A stretch of 20,766 bases of DNA from SBAX01 sp043806315 (GCA_043806315.1 JAZDHF010000051.1:1-20766), one strand, 5' to 3'. Positions 6,410 through 14,264 are shown, counted from the stretch's first letter. Made by a program: numbers and translations. The notes: generated from the sequence alone by a model not told the origin.

Positions 6410-8597
6410 GAACCGCTTACGAGTCTTGCTCGGCGTGCTCGGCCTCGCCGCCGTGATTCTGCTAGCGCGGTTGGGTCAGTTGCAGATCGTCAACGCCGAC
6501 TACTACCGCCAGCGCGCCGAGCGATGCCTCGTTCTTACGCCTACCCAGCTCCCGTTTGTGCGAGGCAGTATTCACGATCGCAACGGCGAAGTCCTGGTAA
6601 GTGATGAGCCGTGCTGGGACCTCACCATCGACTACGGCGTGATCGCCGCGGACAGCGACGACGCCCCCTCTGTGATCCCGCGTGAGATCAAGCGATGGAA
6701 GCGCCGGGGACGCTACCCGATCGCAGTTCCTGACGAGCAGGTTCAAGACGCCTTTCGCCAAGAGATCGCGGCCATGTGGGAGGAGCTGGCCGCGCTCACG
6801 ACATCCTCGAACGCGCCGCTGTCGGTCTTCGCACTTCGCGCCCGCGCCCGTGACGTCTACGATCACATCGCGGGCATCCGCGCGGGAGTCGCCGCGCGTC
6901 GTGGCTTTGATGCTCCGGTGGCGGAGGAGGGGCAGCCGCACGCGATCCTGACCGGCCTCGACGCCGCCCAACAGCTCATCGCCCGCGAGATGTTCGCCCG
7001 CTATCCGTGGGTCCATGTCGAGGCCTCGTCATCACGGAGGTTCGCCGTCGACGCCGAACCCTTCGCCCACGTGCTGGGGCGGCTGGGACCGGTCGATGCC
7101 AAGGTGGTCGAGTCGGACCCCGACGCCGAAGACCCGTTCGCGAGCTACCGGGCGGACGAGCGGATCGGAACCAGCGGCGTGGAGTACGCCGCGGAACGCA
7201 CGCTGCGGGGGCGGCGCGGACAGATCACCGTGGATCGGGACAACTCGGTGATCGAAGACATCGAGGCCGAGAATGGCAGGGATGTGACCTTGACCCTCCA
7301 CGGCCCCTTGCAGAAGCGCCTATACCGCCTCCTCGGGAATGCCGTCCATCAGCATCCCGATTCGTCCGGCGGCGCCATCGTGGTGCTCGACGTGCGCACC
7401 CGCAACGTCCTGGCGCTCGTCTCGTATCCCTCGTACGATCCGAATCACTTCGAGGAACTCTACCCTGATCTCCGTGACGACACTGATCGACTGCCGCTGC
7501 TGTTCCGGGCCGTGACGTGTCGCTATCCGCCCGGCTCGACCATCAAACCCTTGGTGTGCCTCGCGGGGCTGATGAACGGGCGGATTACCCTGGATACCCA
7601 CGAGGAATGCACGGGATACCTGTTTGAGGACCAGCACGATCGGTGGCGCTGCTGGGAAGTGAAAGGCACGAGTCTGCGAAAGGCGCACGGCTCGATCGAC
7701 GTAGTAGAGGCGCTGACCGGAAGCTGTAACGTCTTCATGTACCGGGTGGGCGAGCGGCTCGGCGTCGACCGGCTCTGCAACGCGTTCGACATGGCCGGCG
7801 TGGGACGAGGGTCGGGGATCGGGCTTCGGGAGGACGAGCGCGGGATCAACCCCACGTCCGGTTGGCTGATGGCCAACAAGCACATGTCAATCACGCCGGG
7901 GACGGCCCGACTGTTCGCCATCGGACAGGGTGAACTGGCGATGACACCGGTGCAGGTCGCGAACCTGATGGCCACCTACGCCGGCGGACGGTATCGACCC
8001 GTGACGTTGATTGAGACGACTACGCCCACGCCGGAATGGAAGTTGCCCGCGGCCCCGGAACACTTGGCGGCGATCCGACGGGGAGTCTACGGCGTGGTGA
8101 ACGACCCGCAGGGGACGGCCTACAAATACGCTCATTTTCAGCATGATCGCTATGCGCTCTGCGGAAAGACCGGCAGCGCGACGGCGCATCCTTGGCCGAC
8201 GTCGTACCGTGTTCCGTTTGTCGACGAATTCGGCGTCGCGGGCGTGGTCGTGGTTCGTGAGGCGGCCAAGGAGCCGGCGATGGAGCGTTTCCGCCATGAG
8301 CATCCTTCATGGACGTTCGATCCCGCCCGTGTCGAGGTGGCGAGCCGTTGGCCGACGCATCCGCCCCCCGACGGGGAGCACCACTCGCACGCGTGGTTCG
8401 GCGGCTTCCTTCAGCCGCTCGACGCCCATCACCAACCGGACTGGTCGCGGGAGGCGCCCGTCGCGTTCGCGGTGTTGGTGGAGTTCGGCGGAAGCGGCGG
8501 GCAGACCTCCGGGCCTCTGGCGACGCAGGTCGCCGCGGAATTACTGGACGCACTCGGTCCCGAACTGGACGCCCGGACGCTCAACGAGATCCATTGA
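6402..8597 (+). CDS. mrdA: Penicillin-binding protein 2 (peptidoglycan transpeptidase)
   Basis: This class B PBP crosslinks peptidoglycan during elongation together with RodA. The 731-residue product is longer than typical PBP2 (about 630). It has an N-terminal membrane anchor (LLGVLGLAAVILLARLGQLQI), a pedestal domain from about residue 40 with RGSIHDRNGEVL, a dimerisation-type segment with GTSGVEYAAERTLRGRRG, and a transpeptidase domain. The active-site motifs are S379-T-I-K382, S441-C-N443 and K589-T-G. Two regions are enlarged: the pedestal (about residues 85-190), and the loop after the KTG strand, where 76 residues separate Lys589 from Trp665 of the following HAWFGGF strand. The start at 6402 overlaps the mreD stop by 8 bp. 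RodA follows after 15 bp. Confidence 0.92.
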   Translation: MFENRLRVLLGVLGLAAVILLARLGQLQIVNADYYRQRAERCLVLTPTQLPFVRGSIHDRNGEVLVSDEPCWDLTIDYGVIAADSDDAPSVIPREIKRWKRRGRYPIAVPDEQVQDAFRQEIAAMWEELAALTTSSNAPLSVFALRARARDVYDHIAGIRAGVAARRGFDAPVAEEGQPHAILTGLDAAQQLIAREMFARYPWVHVEASSSRRFAVDAEPFAHVLGRLGPVDAKVVESDPDAEDPFASYRADERIGTSGVEYAAERTLRGRRGQITVDRDNSVIEDIEAENGRDVTLTLHGPLQKRLYRLLGNAVHQHPDSSGGAIVVLDVRTRNVLALVSYPSYDPNHFEELYPDLRDDTDRLPLLFRAVTCRYPPGSTIKPLVCLAGLMNGRITLDTHEECTGYLFEDQHDRWRCWEVKGTSLRKAHGSIDVVEALTGSCNVFMYRVGERLGVDRLCNAFDMAGVGRGSGIGLREDERGINPTSGWLMANKHMSITPGTARLFAIGQGELAMTPVQVANLMATYAGGRYRPVTLIETTTPTPEWKLPAAPEHLAAIRRGVYGVVNDPQGTAYKYAHFQHDRYALCGKTGSATAHPWPTSYRVPFVDEFGVAGVVVVREAAKEPAMERFRHEHPSWTFDPARVEVASRWPTHPPPDGEHHSHAWFGGFLQPLDAHHQPDWSREAPVAFAVLVEFGGSGGQTSGPLATQVAAELLDALGPELDARTLNEIH

Positions 8598-8612
8598 TCG
8601 GCACGTGCAATC

Positions 8613-9941
8613 GTGAGACGGGCTGCCTTTGACTTGACCAACCCCGGCTGGGCGATCGCGGCGGCGATCGCGGTCCTGACCGTCGCGGGGCTCGCGTGCA
8701 TCTACGTGACCGACACGCACTACGCGAGCGGCAACGACGGCCCGTTCAACGCCGCGAAACAGGCGGTCCGCGTGCTCATCGGTTTCGTTCTCGCGGGGCT
8801 CGTGCTCAAGATCGGCTATCCGCACATCGGGCGGTACTCCTACACTCTCTTCCTCCTGAGCCTGGTCGGGTTGATCCCGCTCGTGGTCGCCAAGGTTCTG
8901 CATTCCAGTCTCGGCGGGTTCACCACGCCGCGCAACGGCGCTTACCGCTGGATCCAGCTTCCCGGCGTGCTGCTTCAACCTTCCGAGTACATGAAAATCG
9001 CGTATGTGCTCGCCCTGGCATGGTACTTGCGTTTCCGTAAGAACGTCGGCGGGTTCGGCGGCGTGCTCTTACCGGTCCTTGTCTCGGCGGCGCCGATCGC
9101 CCTGATCCTTCTCGAACCGGACCTGGGCACGGCCATGCTGCTCGTTCCGGTTCTGTTCACGATGCTGTTCCTGGCCGGCGCGAAAAAGCGTTATCTCGCG
9201 GTGTTCGTTCTGATGGGGCTGATCGCGGCGCCCTTGGCGTGGGCGCACATTGAGAGTTACCAACGGCTTCGCGTAACCGCGGTTCTTTTGCAGTCCGATG
9301 AGCTTCGCAAGGCGGTGATCGACAATCCGGAGGCCTACGCGGGATTCGCCACCAAGCGACAGGCGTTGGAATGGGCGGCTGGCGCAGGCTATCAGCTCGT
9401 CCATTCCAAGAACGCCATCGGCAGCGGCGGGGTTTCGGGGAACGGTTGGGGCCGGGGCGTCTACGTCGAGAACACACTCCTGCCCGATCGACACAATGAT
9501 TTCATTTTCGCCATCGTCGCCCATCAATGGGGATTGATCGGGTGTGCGGCGATGCTGGCGTGCTTCGCCGTCATCGCGGCGGCCGGCGTCAGGATCGCTT
9601 CCGTGACGACGGAGCCGTTCGCGCGTCTGCTGGCCGTCGGGCTGGTGACCCTCATCACCGCGCAAGCGATCGTCAACATCGGCATGACCATGGGGCTTCT
9701 ACCGGTGACGGGCATGACCCTGCCGTTCGTTTCCTACGGCGGCAGCAGTCTGCTGTGTAACTTCGTGGCCGTCGCTTTGCTCATTAGCGTCTCCCAGCAC
9801 CGTCCGTTTCTTCTGACGAGCCGACCGCTGGAGTTCACGCGAGAGCAAACGGAACTCGTCCAAGCGACGACCTATGCGGACGCGGACGCGGCGTCCGACA
9901 ACCTCGCATCCACGCGCGAGTCTGCCGTCACAAGCCGGTGA
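8613..9941 (+). CDS. rodA: Peptidoglycan glycosyltransferase RodA (SEDS family)
   Basis: RodA polymerises glycan strands from lipid II in the inner membrane and pairs with PBP2. The 442-residue product has about ten hydrophobic segments. SEDS signatures are visible: QPSEYMKIAYVLALAWYL, LLEPDLGTAM (Asp170), AIGSGG, LPDRHNDFIFAIV (Asp296, matching the catalytic Asp described for RodA of Thermus), and the C-terminal LPVTGMTLPFVSYGGSSLL. Between QRLRV and AGYQLVHSK there is an extra segment of roughly 30-35 residues (LLQSDELRKAVIDNPEAYAG and following) in the large extracytoplasmic loop. The gene starts with GTG and ends overlapping the convergent ribD by 14 bp. RodA is chosen over FtsW because of its place next to mreD and PBP2. 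Confidence 0.92.
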   Translation: MRRAAFDLTNPGWAIAAAIAVLTVAGLACIYVTDTHYASGNDGPFNAAKQAVRVLIGFVLAGLVLKIGYPHIGRYSYTLFLLSLVGLIPLVVAKVLHSSLGGFTTPRNGAYRWIQLPGVLLQPSEYMKIAYVLALAWYLRFRKNVGGFGGVLLPVLVSAAPIALILLEPDLGTAMLLVPVLFTMLFLAGAKKRYLAVFVLMGLIAAPLAWAHIESYQRLRVTAVLLQSDELRKAVIDNPEAYAGFATKRQALEWAAGAGYQLVHSKNAIGSGGVSGNGWGRGVYVENTLLPDRHNDFIFAIVAHQWGLIGCAAMLACFAVIAAAGVRIASVTTEPFARLLAVGLVTLITAQAIVNIGMTMGLLPVTGMTLPFVSYGGSSLLCNFVAVALLISVSQHRPFLLTSRPLEFTREQTELVQATTYADADAASDNLASTRESAVTSR

Positions 9942-11085
9942 GCGGCGGGTCGGTCAAACGCAAGCGAAAGAGAAGATCGTCGCCCGAACGCTCCACCGTC
10001 GCCGATCGCGGATTCCCGCACGCGGGAGTGGATAAAAGCGAGTGCGCTTGTGATCGGCCGCCGATGATCTTCGGGGCGAGGAACAACCAAACTTCATCAG
10101 TCATTCCGACCGTCAACATTGCGTGGAGGATCGCCGGCCCGCCTTCAACCAGAAGGTTCGTCACCTCACGGTCGGCTAAGCGGGACAGGCAATCGCCCAC
10201 TAGCAGTCGTCCGTTTCTTGCGCGACACGCGATGACCTCCACACCCTTGCGCGAGAGACTCTCGGCTTTCTTGGTTTTTTCCGCCTGAGGCGTCGTGAAA
10301 ACGAGCGTCGGCGTCGTTTTCGCGGTTGCCACGACCGCGGCACTCAACGGAATTCGGAGTTTGCCGTCGAGGATGACGCGGGTCGCTTCCCGCCGAAGCG
10401 GAACATCCCGCGCGGTCAGTAGCGGGTTGTCGGCGACCACCGTTCCCACGCCGACGAGAATGGCGTCGACCCGGGCCCGCAAGCGATGCACGATCCGCCG
10501 CGAGCGCTCACAGGATATCCACCGCGATTGCCCAGGGGGCGTTACAAGCACTCCGTCGAGGCTTTGGGCCCATTTGGCGATGACGTAGGGACGGTGAAGT
10601 CGAAGGCGGGTCAGAAACGGGGCGAGAACTTCAGCACCCTCATCGGCCAGCACGCTCGTGTGAACGACGATTCCGGCCGCGCGGAGGTCTCGTATCCCCG
10701 CGCCGTTCACCATCGGATTCGGGTCGCGAAGGGGCGTCACGACGCGGGCCACGCCCGCTCGGACCAAGGCGTCCGTGCAGGGCGGCGTCTTACCGTGATA
10801 ACAACAGGGCTCCAGCGTCACGTACACGGTCGCGCCGCGCGGGTCGTGGGTACAGGATCGAAGGGCTTCGATTTCCGCGTGCGGACCGCCGAAACGGCGG
10901 TGGTAGCCTTCGCCGATGATGCGGCCGTTGCGGGCGATCACGCAACCGACCATCGGGTTCGGCTCGACGCGGCCTTCACCCTTCCGCGCCAGCGCCAATG
11001 CCCGCCGCATCATCTCGCGGTCGAAAAGGGAGGGGCTCGAAGCACGGACCTTGGTCCGCGCGGAGCTGCGCCCCTCCGGTGTCAT
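9928..11085 (-). CDS. ribD: Bifunctional riboflavin deaminase-reductase RibD
   Basis: RibD carries out the deamination and the side-chain reduction that follow GTP cyclohydrolase II in riboflavin synthesis. The N-terminal zinc deaminase domain shows PNPMVGCVI, H69-A-E71, and C94/C103 in an EPCCYHGKTPPC motif. The C-terminal reductase domain begins about residue 165 with PYVIAKWAQSLDG and has VGVGTVVADNPLLTAR and LLVEGGPAILHAML. The 385-residue length is normal. The start at 11085 overlaps the lspA stop as ATGA, indicating coupling; an ATG at 11100 would add five residues and has a GAGG just upstream. No other riboflavin gene is in the window. The 3' end overlaps rodA by 14 bp. Confidence 0.93.
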   Translation of the reverse strand: MTPEGRSSARTKVRASSPSLFDREMMRRALALARKGEGRVEPNPMVGCVIARNGRIIGEGYHRRFGGPHAEIEALRSCTHDPRGATVYVTLEPCCYHGKTPPCTDALVRAGVARVVTPLRDPNPMVNGAGIRDLRAAGIVVHTSVLADEGAEVLAPFLTRLRLHRPYVIAKWAQSLDGVLVTPPGQSRWISCERSRRIVHRLRARVDAILVGVGTVVADNPLLTARDVPLRREATRVILDGKLRIPLSAAVVATAKTTPTLVFTTPQAEKTKKAESLSRKGVEVIACRARNGRLLVGDCLSRLADREVTNLLVEGGPAILHAMLTVGMTDEVWLFLAPKIIGGRSQAHSLLSTPACGNPRSATVERSGDDLLFRLRLTDPPLTGL

Positions 11086-11843
11086 CCGCGTGCCGTCCAT
11101 CGAGCCTCGGCGGGGCGCACTCGTGGTTTTCGGTCGAAGATGCAATTGAGGAGTAGCAGGCCGACCCCGCAAACCAGCGCCGCGTCGGCGACGTTGAAGA
11201 TCCACGGCCAAACTTCGTAACCGCCCACGATGGGCCACGACAAGGGGAACACCGGCACGAACTTGATGAAGTCGCGCACGACGCCCTGCCGCCCCAAGGT
11301 CACCTCGGAGGCGGTGTAGGTGCGGGCATTGCCGCCGTCGGGCCAGTCGCCGAGGCGGATCCTCACTTCCGTCGGCTCACCGGCCAAGGTTCCGATCACC
11401 GATGGCCGCGGCTTGGTATTGTCGCGGTAGCGGACGACGTCGGCCTTGATGAAAGCCCGGTCGTAGAGGTTGCCGATCGCCCCGGCCAGAATCATCGCCA
11501 GCGCCACATGGAGACTGCGTTGCCTCCGCGTGCTATTCGCGAACAAATAGAACACGAAGCCCAGTGCGAACAGCGAGGCCACGATGAACACGCTGACGTA
11601 ACCGGTGAACGATCCGAACACCGCGCCGTCGTTCAGGGAGCGGCGAAACTCGAGAAAACCCGGAATCATGGGCCGCCCCTGGTTGGCGGGGACGTGGGTG
11701 AACACCCAGCTCTTTGACCACAGATCGAGCCACAGCAGGGCGGCGGCGGGCAACCAAAAGCGTAAGTGCGACGCCACGTGCCCGGTCGCGGATTGCGGCC
11801 GGTCGGCGGTGGGTGCGACGGCGTGGGGTGCGAATGCGTCCAT
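11082..11843 (-). CDS. lspA: Lipoprotein signal peptidase LspA with large insertion
   Basis: LspA cleaves the signal peptide of diacylated prolipoproteins in the inner membrane, upstream of Lnt. The 253-residue product is much longer than the usual 160-170. Family features are the first helix with WLDLWSKSW, the SLNDGAVFGSF segment (conserved N..GAAFG-type motif), GNLYDR with catalytic Asp128, and FNVADAAL with catalytic Asp220. In typical LspA the two catalytic Asps lie about 18-20 residues apart; here the gap is 92, because of an extra periplasmic stretch containing GTLAGEPTEVRIRLGDWPDG. The start at 11843 gives a short N-terminal tail before the first helix. An open frame extends upstream to 11966 but overlaps the dksA-like gene and is unlike the family. 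It lies between the dksA-like gene (14-bp gap) and ribD (ATGA overlap). Confidence 0.9.
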   Translation of the reverse strand: MDAFAPHAVAPTADRPQSATGHVASHLRFWLPAAALLWLDLWSKSWVFTHVPANQGRPMIPGFLEFRRSLNDGAVFGSFTGYVSVFIVASLFALGFVFYLFANSTRRQRSLHVALAMILAGAIGNLYDRAFIKADVVRYRDNTKPRPSVIGTLAGEPTEVRIRLGDWPDGGNARTYTASEVTLGRQGVVRDFIKFVPVFPLSWPIVGGYEVWPWIFNVADAALVCGVGLLLLNCIFDRKPRVRPAEARWTARG

Positions 11844-11857
11844 GGTGAGGAGCCGCT

Positions 11858-12604
11858 TTAGGGCGCTCGCCCTTCCTCGCGGGCCCGCTCGTATTCGATG
11901 CAGTATTTGGCCCAGGGTTTCGCCTGTAACCGGGCGAGGCTGATCTGTTCGCCGGTCGCCAGGCACATGCCGTAGGTCTTGTCTTCAATACGGACGAGGG
12001 CGTCGTCGATCTCGCGGACGAGGTTCTGTTCGTTGGCAATCAGGCCGATGGTGAAGTCCTGTTCCCAGTTGTCGCTCCCCAGGTCGGCCATGTGGATCGG
12101 CATGGTCGATTGGTCGCTATAACCCTGCCCTTTGCCCTTCAACGCCTCCGACGTCAGCCGCTCCACGTCGCCGGCGAGCTCGCCTCGCTTCAGCAACAAC
12201 ATCGCCTTGAATTCCCGCAACTGCTTGGCCGTGAGGTAGGTCTTGACCTTCGGCGCCGTTTCCTCGGGGAACTCGATGGGGTCCTGCGAAGTCGGGGACG
12301 ACTCCAGTGGATCCGGCGGCGACGCCTTGCGCATCGCTCCGTCCTGCAAGGTGCCTGGCCGGGCGGACTTCGCTTCGGGATTGGGTTGATCGTCGCTGCT
12401 CTTCACCGGTGTCGTCGGCGCCACGGCGGCGCCGCCCGGCTTGGAGTTTCGCGGCGCGTAGTTGTTCTCTTCCACCGGACCGGCCTTCCGTGGCGCAGGG
12501 ATAGCGGCCTTCGGTGCGGTCGAGGCCGCAGCCGTCTTCCTCGCCACTTTGCGCTCCGGCAAGGTCGGCTTCAGGGCTACCTTCGCTTTGACCCGTTTCT
12601 TCAC
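11858..12604 (-). CDS. DksA/TraR-family protein with long basic tail and half zinc site
   Basis: DksA-family proteins bind RNA polymerase through its secondary channel and tune transcription initiation. The C-terminal 120 residues fit: a coiled coil (LTAKQLREFKAMLLLKRGEL to about IANEQNLVREIDDAL) and a terminal YGMCLATGEQI...AKYCIEYERA module. The zinc finger normally has two CxxC pairs; here the second Cys of each is missing (CLAT and CIEY), so only two Cys remain. The DxxDxA motif of the DksA coiled-coil tip is not apparent; SDNWEQDFT sits there instead. The first 120 residues are a low-complexity Lys/Ala/Pro-rich tail, at its start very basic (MKKRVKAKVALKP). GTG start with GGAAG 6 bases upstream. 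It heads the lspA-ribD operon. Confidence 0.78.
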   Translation of the reverse strand: MKKRVKAKVALKPTLPERKVARKTAAASTAPKAAIPAPRKAGPVEENNYAPRNSKPGGAAVAPTTPVKSSDDQPNPEAKSARPGTLQDGAMRKASPPDPLESSPTSQDPIEFPEETAPKVKTYLTAKQLREFKAMLLLKRGELAGDVERLTSEALKGKGQGYSDQSTMPIHMADLGSDNWEQDFTIGLIANEQNLVREIDDALVRIEDKTYGMCLATGEQISLARLQAKPWAKYCIEYERAREEGRAP

Positions 12605-12685
12605 TCGAATCTTCCGGCCGCCGGCGATGCCCGATCGTCCCTAAGTCCGTGTCCCACAAGGAGAAGCGGCAGAACGAAGCCCCGT

Positions 12686-12714
12686 AGTATAGGGCGAGCT
12701 GCAGCCTCTGTCAA
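12686..12714 (-). promoter_or_regulatory. Near-consensus sigma-70 promoter of the dksA-like/lspA/ribD operon
   Basis: On the minus strand, TTGACA (12714-12709) is separated by exactly 17 bases from TATACT (12691-12686). That is a perfect -35 box and a five-of-six -10 box. Transcription would start near 12679, about 75 bases before the GTG of the dksA-like gene. Confidence 0.72.
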
Positions 12715-12780
12715 GCCGACGACACCATCGCCTGCATTTCGACAGATGCATCCCCCTTGGGGTGGCGAAAATGCCCACGG

Positions 12781-12903
12781 GATGTCACTCTCAGCGCAGC
12801 GATGTCATTCTGAGCAGAGCGATGTCATTCTGAGCGGAGCGAAGAATCTCCTTACGCGTCTGGATGCTCCACTCCGAGATTCTTCGCTGCGTTCAGAATG
12901 ACA
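12781..12903. repeat. Tandem plus inverted CATTCTGAG-type repeat
   Basis: Three 20-bp units, consensus gatgtcattctgagcagagc, lie at 12781-12800, 12801-12820 and 12821-12840. The last runs into gaagaatctc. The arm at 12823-12850 is mirrored by 12876-12903 with 26 of 28 pairs, around a 25-base loop. The tgtcattctgagcggagcgaagaatctc wording belongs to a repeat I recognise from intergenic regions in many unrelated bacteria. It lies between the ferredoxin 3' end and the promoter of the dksA-like operon. The rest of 12605-13066 has no gene that I can support. Confidence 0.75.
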
Positions 12904-13066
12904 CGAAACGATTACCCCCGCCACCCTTAATGGGATGCTCCCGCGTTCGATGTATTCGACGGATCAAACGCGTTAGGCGCGGAGAATCACCGGATTCTTT
13001 GTTCAACGCGCAAGCCGGTGGGTCCGTGACGATCGGGACCGGGAGCGCGACAAGGCCCTCCGTCCG

Positions 13067-13345
13067 TCAGTCCGCGAGCAAGGCGGCGAACTTCGGTTCT
13101 TGCAGCACCTGTTCGGTCGGGACCATGGTGATGACATCCCACGGACAAACCTGCGCGCAGAGCTTGCAACCAATGCACACGCCGAGGTCGATGGTGCAAA
13201 TGCCCATCGCGTAACCCGGATGAGTTGGATCGCAGGTTTTGTCGATGCAATCGACGGGACAGACGGAAACGCAGGCGTCACATCCGGTGCAAAGGTCCTC
13301 GTCGAGGATGGCGAGTTGTTTGGGGAGGTTTCTCTTCTTGGCCAT
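13067..13345 (-). CDS. 2[4Fe-4S] ferredoxin
   Basis: This 92-residue soluble electron carrier has two complete cluster-binding motifs. The first is C19-x2-C22-x2-C25-x3-C29-P and the second C57-x2-C60-x2-C63-x3-C67-P. Additional Cys residues at 33, 38 and 50 lie in the enlarged linker between the clusters (KTCDPTHPGYAMGICTID). As in other bacterial 8Fe ferredoxins, the fourth Cys of one motif is expected to complete the cluster of the other. The redox partner is not apparent: no oxidoreductase gene is nearby. It starts at the ATG at 13345 with no strong ribosome-binding site. It appears to be transcribed alone. Confidence 0.88.
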   Translation of the reverse strand: MAKKRNLPKQLAILDEDLCTGCDACVSVCPVDCIDKTCDPTHPGYAMGICTIDLGVCIGCKLCAQVCPWDVITMVPTEQVLQEPKFAALLAD

Positions 13346-13882
13346 CGTCAGCCCGGACCCTGCGCCTTCATCCGCCCCGAATGCCCGTTTCGACCGCGAA
13401 GTCTAATCTTCATCGGCGGGAGCGGCGAGCGGCGCGGGGATGGGCCGGCGATTCCGCAGGTGGGCACGGAAGTGCTGAAGGTGGCGGTTTCGTCCAACCG
13501 GCGAACGGCATACATGCGGGCAACTCAGCGATGCGCCCGACCCTTAAGTCGAGTCCACCACGCCGCGTTTCGACCTCGTCGTCCCAGACCCTGATCACCG
13601 GGCCTACACCCCGCCGATCCTCGCCGGCGGATAAAACCCCAAGGACAAAACGCGGTTCAGTCCAACCGACCTTTTGCGGCGGCGGGCACCCCCACCGACC
13701 TTCCACGCCCTCCCCCGCCGCAAAAGCTCTTAATTCGTTTGTTTTCTACTTGAAGCGTTGGCATCGTGCGGACCTCCGAAACGGCGTCCCGGTAGACTAC
13801 CGGAAACGTCTGAGTTTCTAGGCCGCGCTACCCGCCGCGGGTAGGTACGCTAAGTCCTGCGTTCGGCGCGACTTACATCGAC
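13346..13882. other. Gene-free gap with three hairpins
   Basis: I find no convincing gene here; the open frames on either strand are composition artefacts without recognisable domains. Three inverted repeats are visible. In the first, cttttgcggcgg at 13671-13682 pairs perfectly with 13715-13726. The second is ccggtag-a-ctaccgg at 13789-13803. The third is ctacccg-ccg-cgggtag at 13828-13844. None is followed by a T-run on either strand, so they are not clear intrinsic terminators. The last one lies 39 bases beyond the tRNA-Ala 3' end and could help end or process that transcript. Confidence 0.5.
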
Positions 13883-13955
13883 TGGAGCCAGCGAGACTCG
13901 AACTCGCGACCTTCTGCATGCCATGCAGACGCGCTCCCAACTGCGCCATGGCCCC
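13883..13955 (-). tRNA. tRNA-Ala(GGC)
   Basis: The 73-base gene folds as a standard cloverleaf on the minus strand. The acceptor stem is GGGGCCA with TGGCTCC, including the G3-U70 wobble pair that defines alanine tRNAs. The D arm is GCGC/GCGC. The anticodon stem TCTGC/GCAGA has loop ATGGCAT, so the anticodon at 13922-13920 is GGC. The T arm is GCGAG/CTCGC with TTCGAGT. The discriminator is A. The 3' CCA is not encoded, so a CCA-adding enzyme is needed. Confidence 0.95.
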
Positions 13956-13967
13956 GACGATTCGTAA

Positions 13968-14264
13968 GTCATTGAAAAACAAAAGCTCCCGCTTGTCAAT
14001 GCCCATTGCCGTTATGTCGGGCGCCACATCGACAGATACGCCTGGCCCCCAGGCGTAACCGTCCGGTTCAATCGGGACTTCGAAGACCTCTGCAAGCGGC
14101 GCACTTTGTGCGGACGGGTAGTAGGAAAGCGCGCCATCGTAGGCCTCCCGGCAGTACCTTCGCTCACAGAACCGTGTGTGCAGGACACTCAGGCTGACGG
14201 TGAGTCGTACATCAGGCAGCTCAGCTTGATCGCCCAGGCGTACTACCGCTCGCTTTACGGCTAG
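13968..14264 (+). pseudogene. Start-less open frame ahead of the TPR gene, possible decayed coding sequence
   Basis: This frame is open for 98 codons (stop TAA at 13965, stop TAG at 14262) but has no ATG, GTG or TTG near its beginning. The later part reads like protein (RYAWPPGVTVRFNRDF, then ESYIRQLSLIAQAYYRSLYG) and becomes GC-rich at third positions. It is in the same frame as the small TPR gene that starts two codons after the TAG. It may be the remains of an N-terminal region of a larger protein. It also overlaps the tRNA-Ala promoter. I do not recognise a family, and chance openness in GC-rich DNA is possible. Confidence 0.3.
13971..13999 (-). promoter_or_regulatory. Sigma-70 promoter of tRNA-Ala
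   Basis: On the minus strand, TTGACA (13999-13994) is followed after 17 bases by TTCAAT (13976-13971). The predicted start near 13964 is about 9 bases before the mature tRNA 5' end. The -35 box is perfect; the -10 box matches the consensus at four of six bases. Confidence 0.6.

Noticed and set aside
10486..11220. A plus-strand open frame opposite ribD
   Set aside because: RibD motifs are complete on the minus strand and this frame shows no domain.
12781..12840. Possible CRISPR array
   Set aside because: The 20-bp units are directly adjacent without unique spacers and belong to a known intergenic repeat type.
13410..13706. A 98-codon minus-strand frame upstream of the ferredoxin
   Set aside because: The translation is rich in Arg, Pro and Gly, has no domain, and runs through a hairpin; it has no good start signal.
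13671..13726. Intrinsic terminator
   Set aside because: A strong stem is present, but no T-run follows on either strand and no gene ends beside it.
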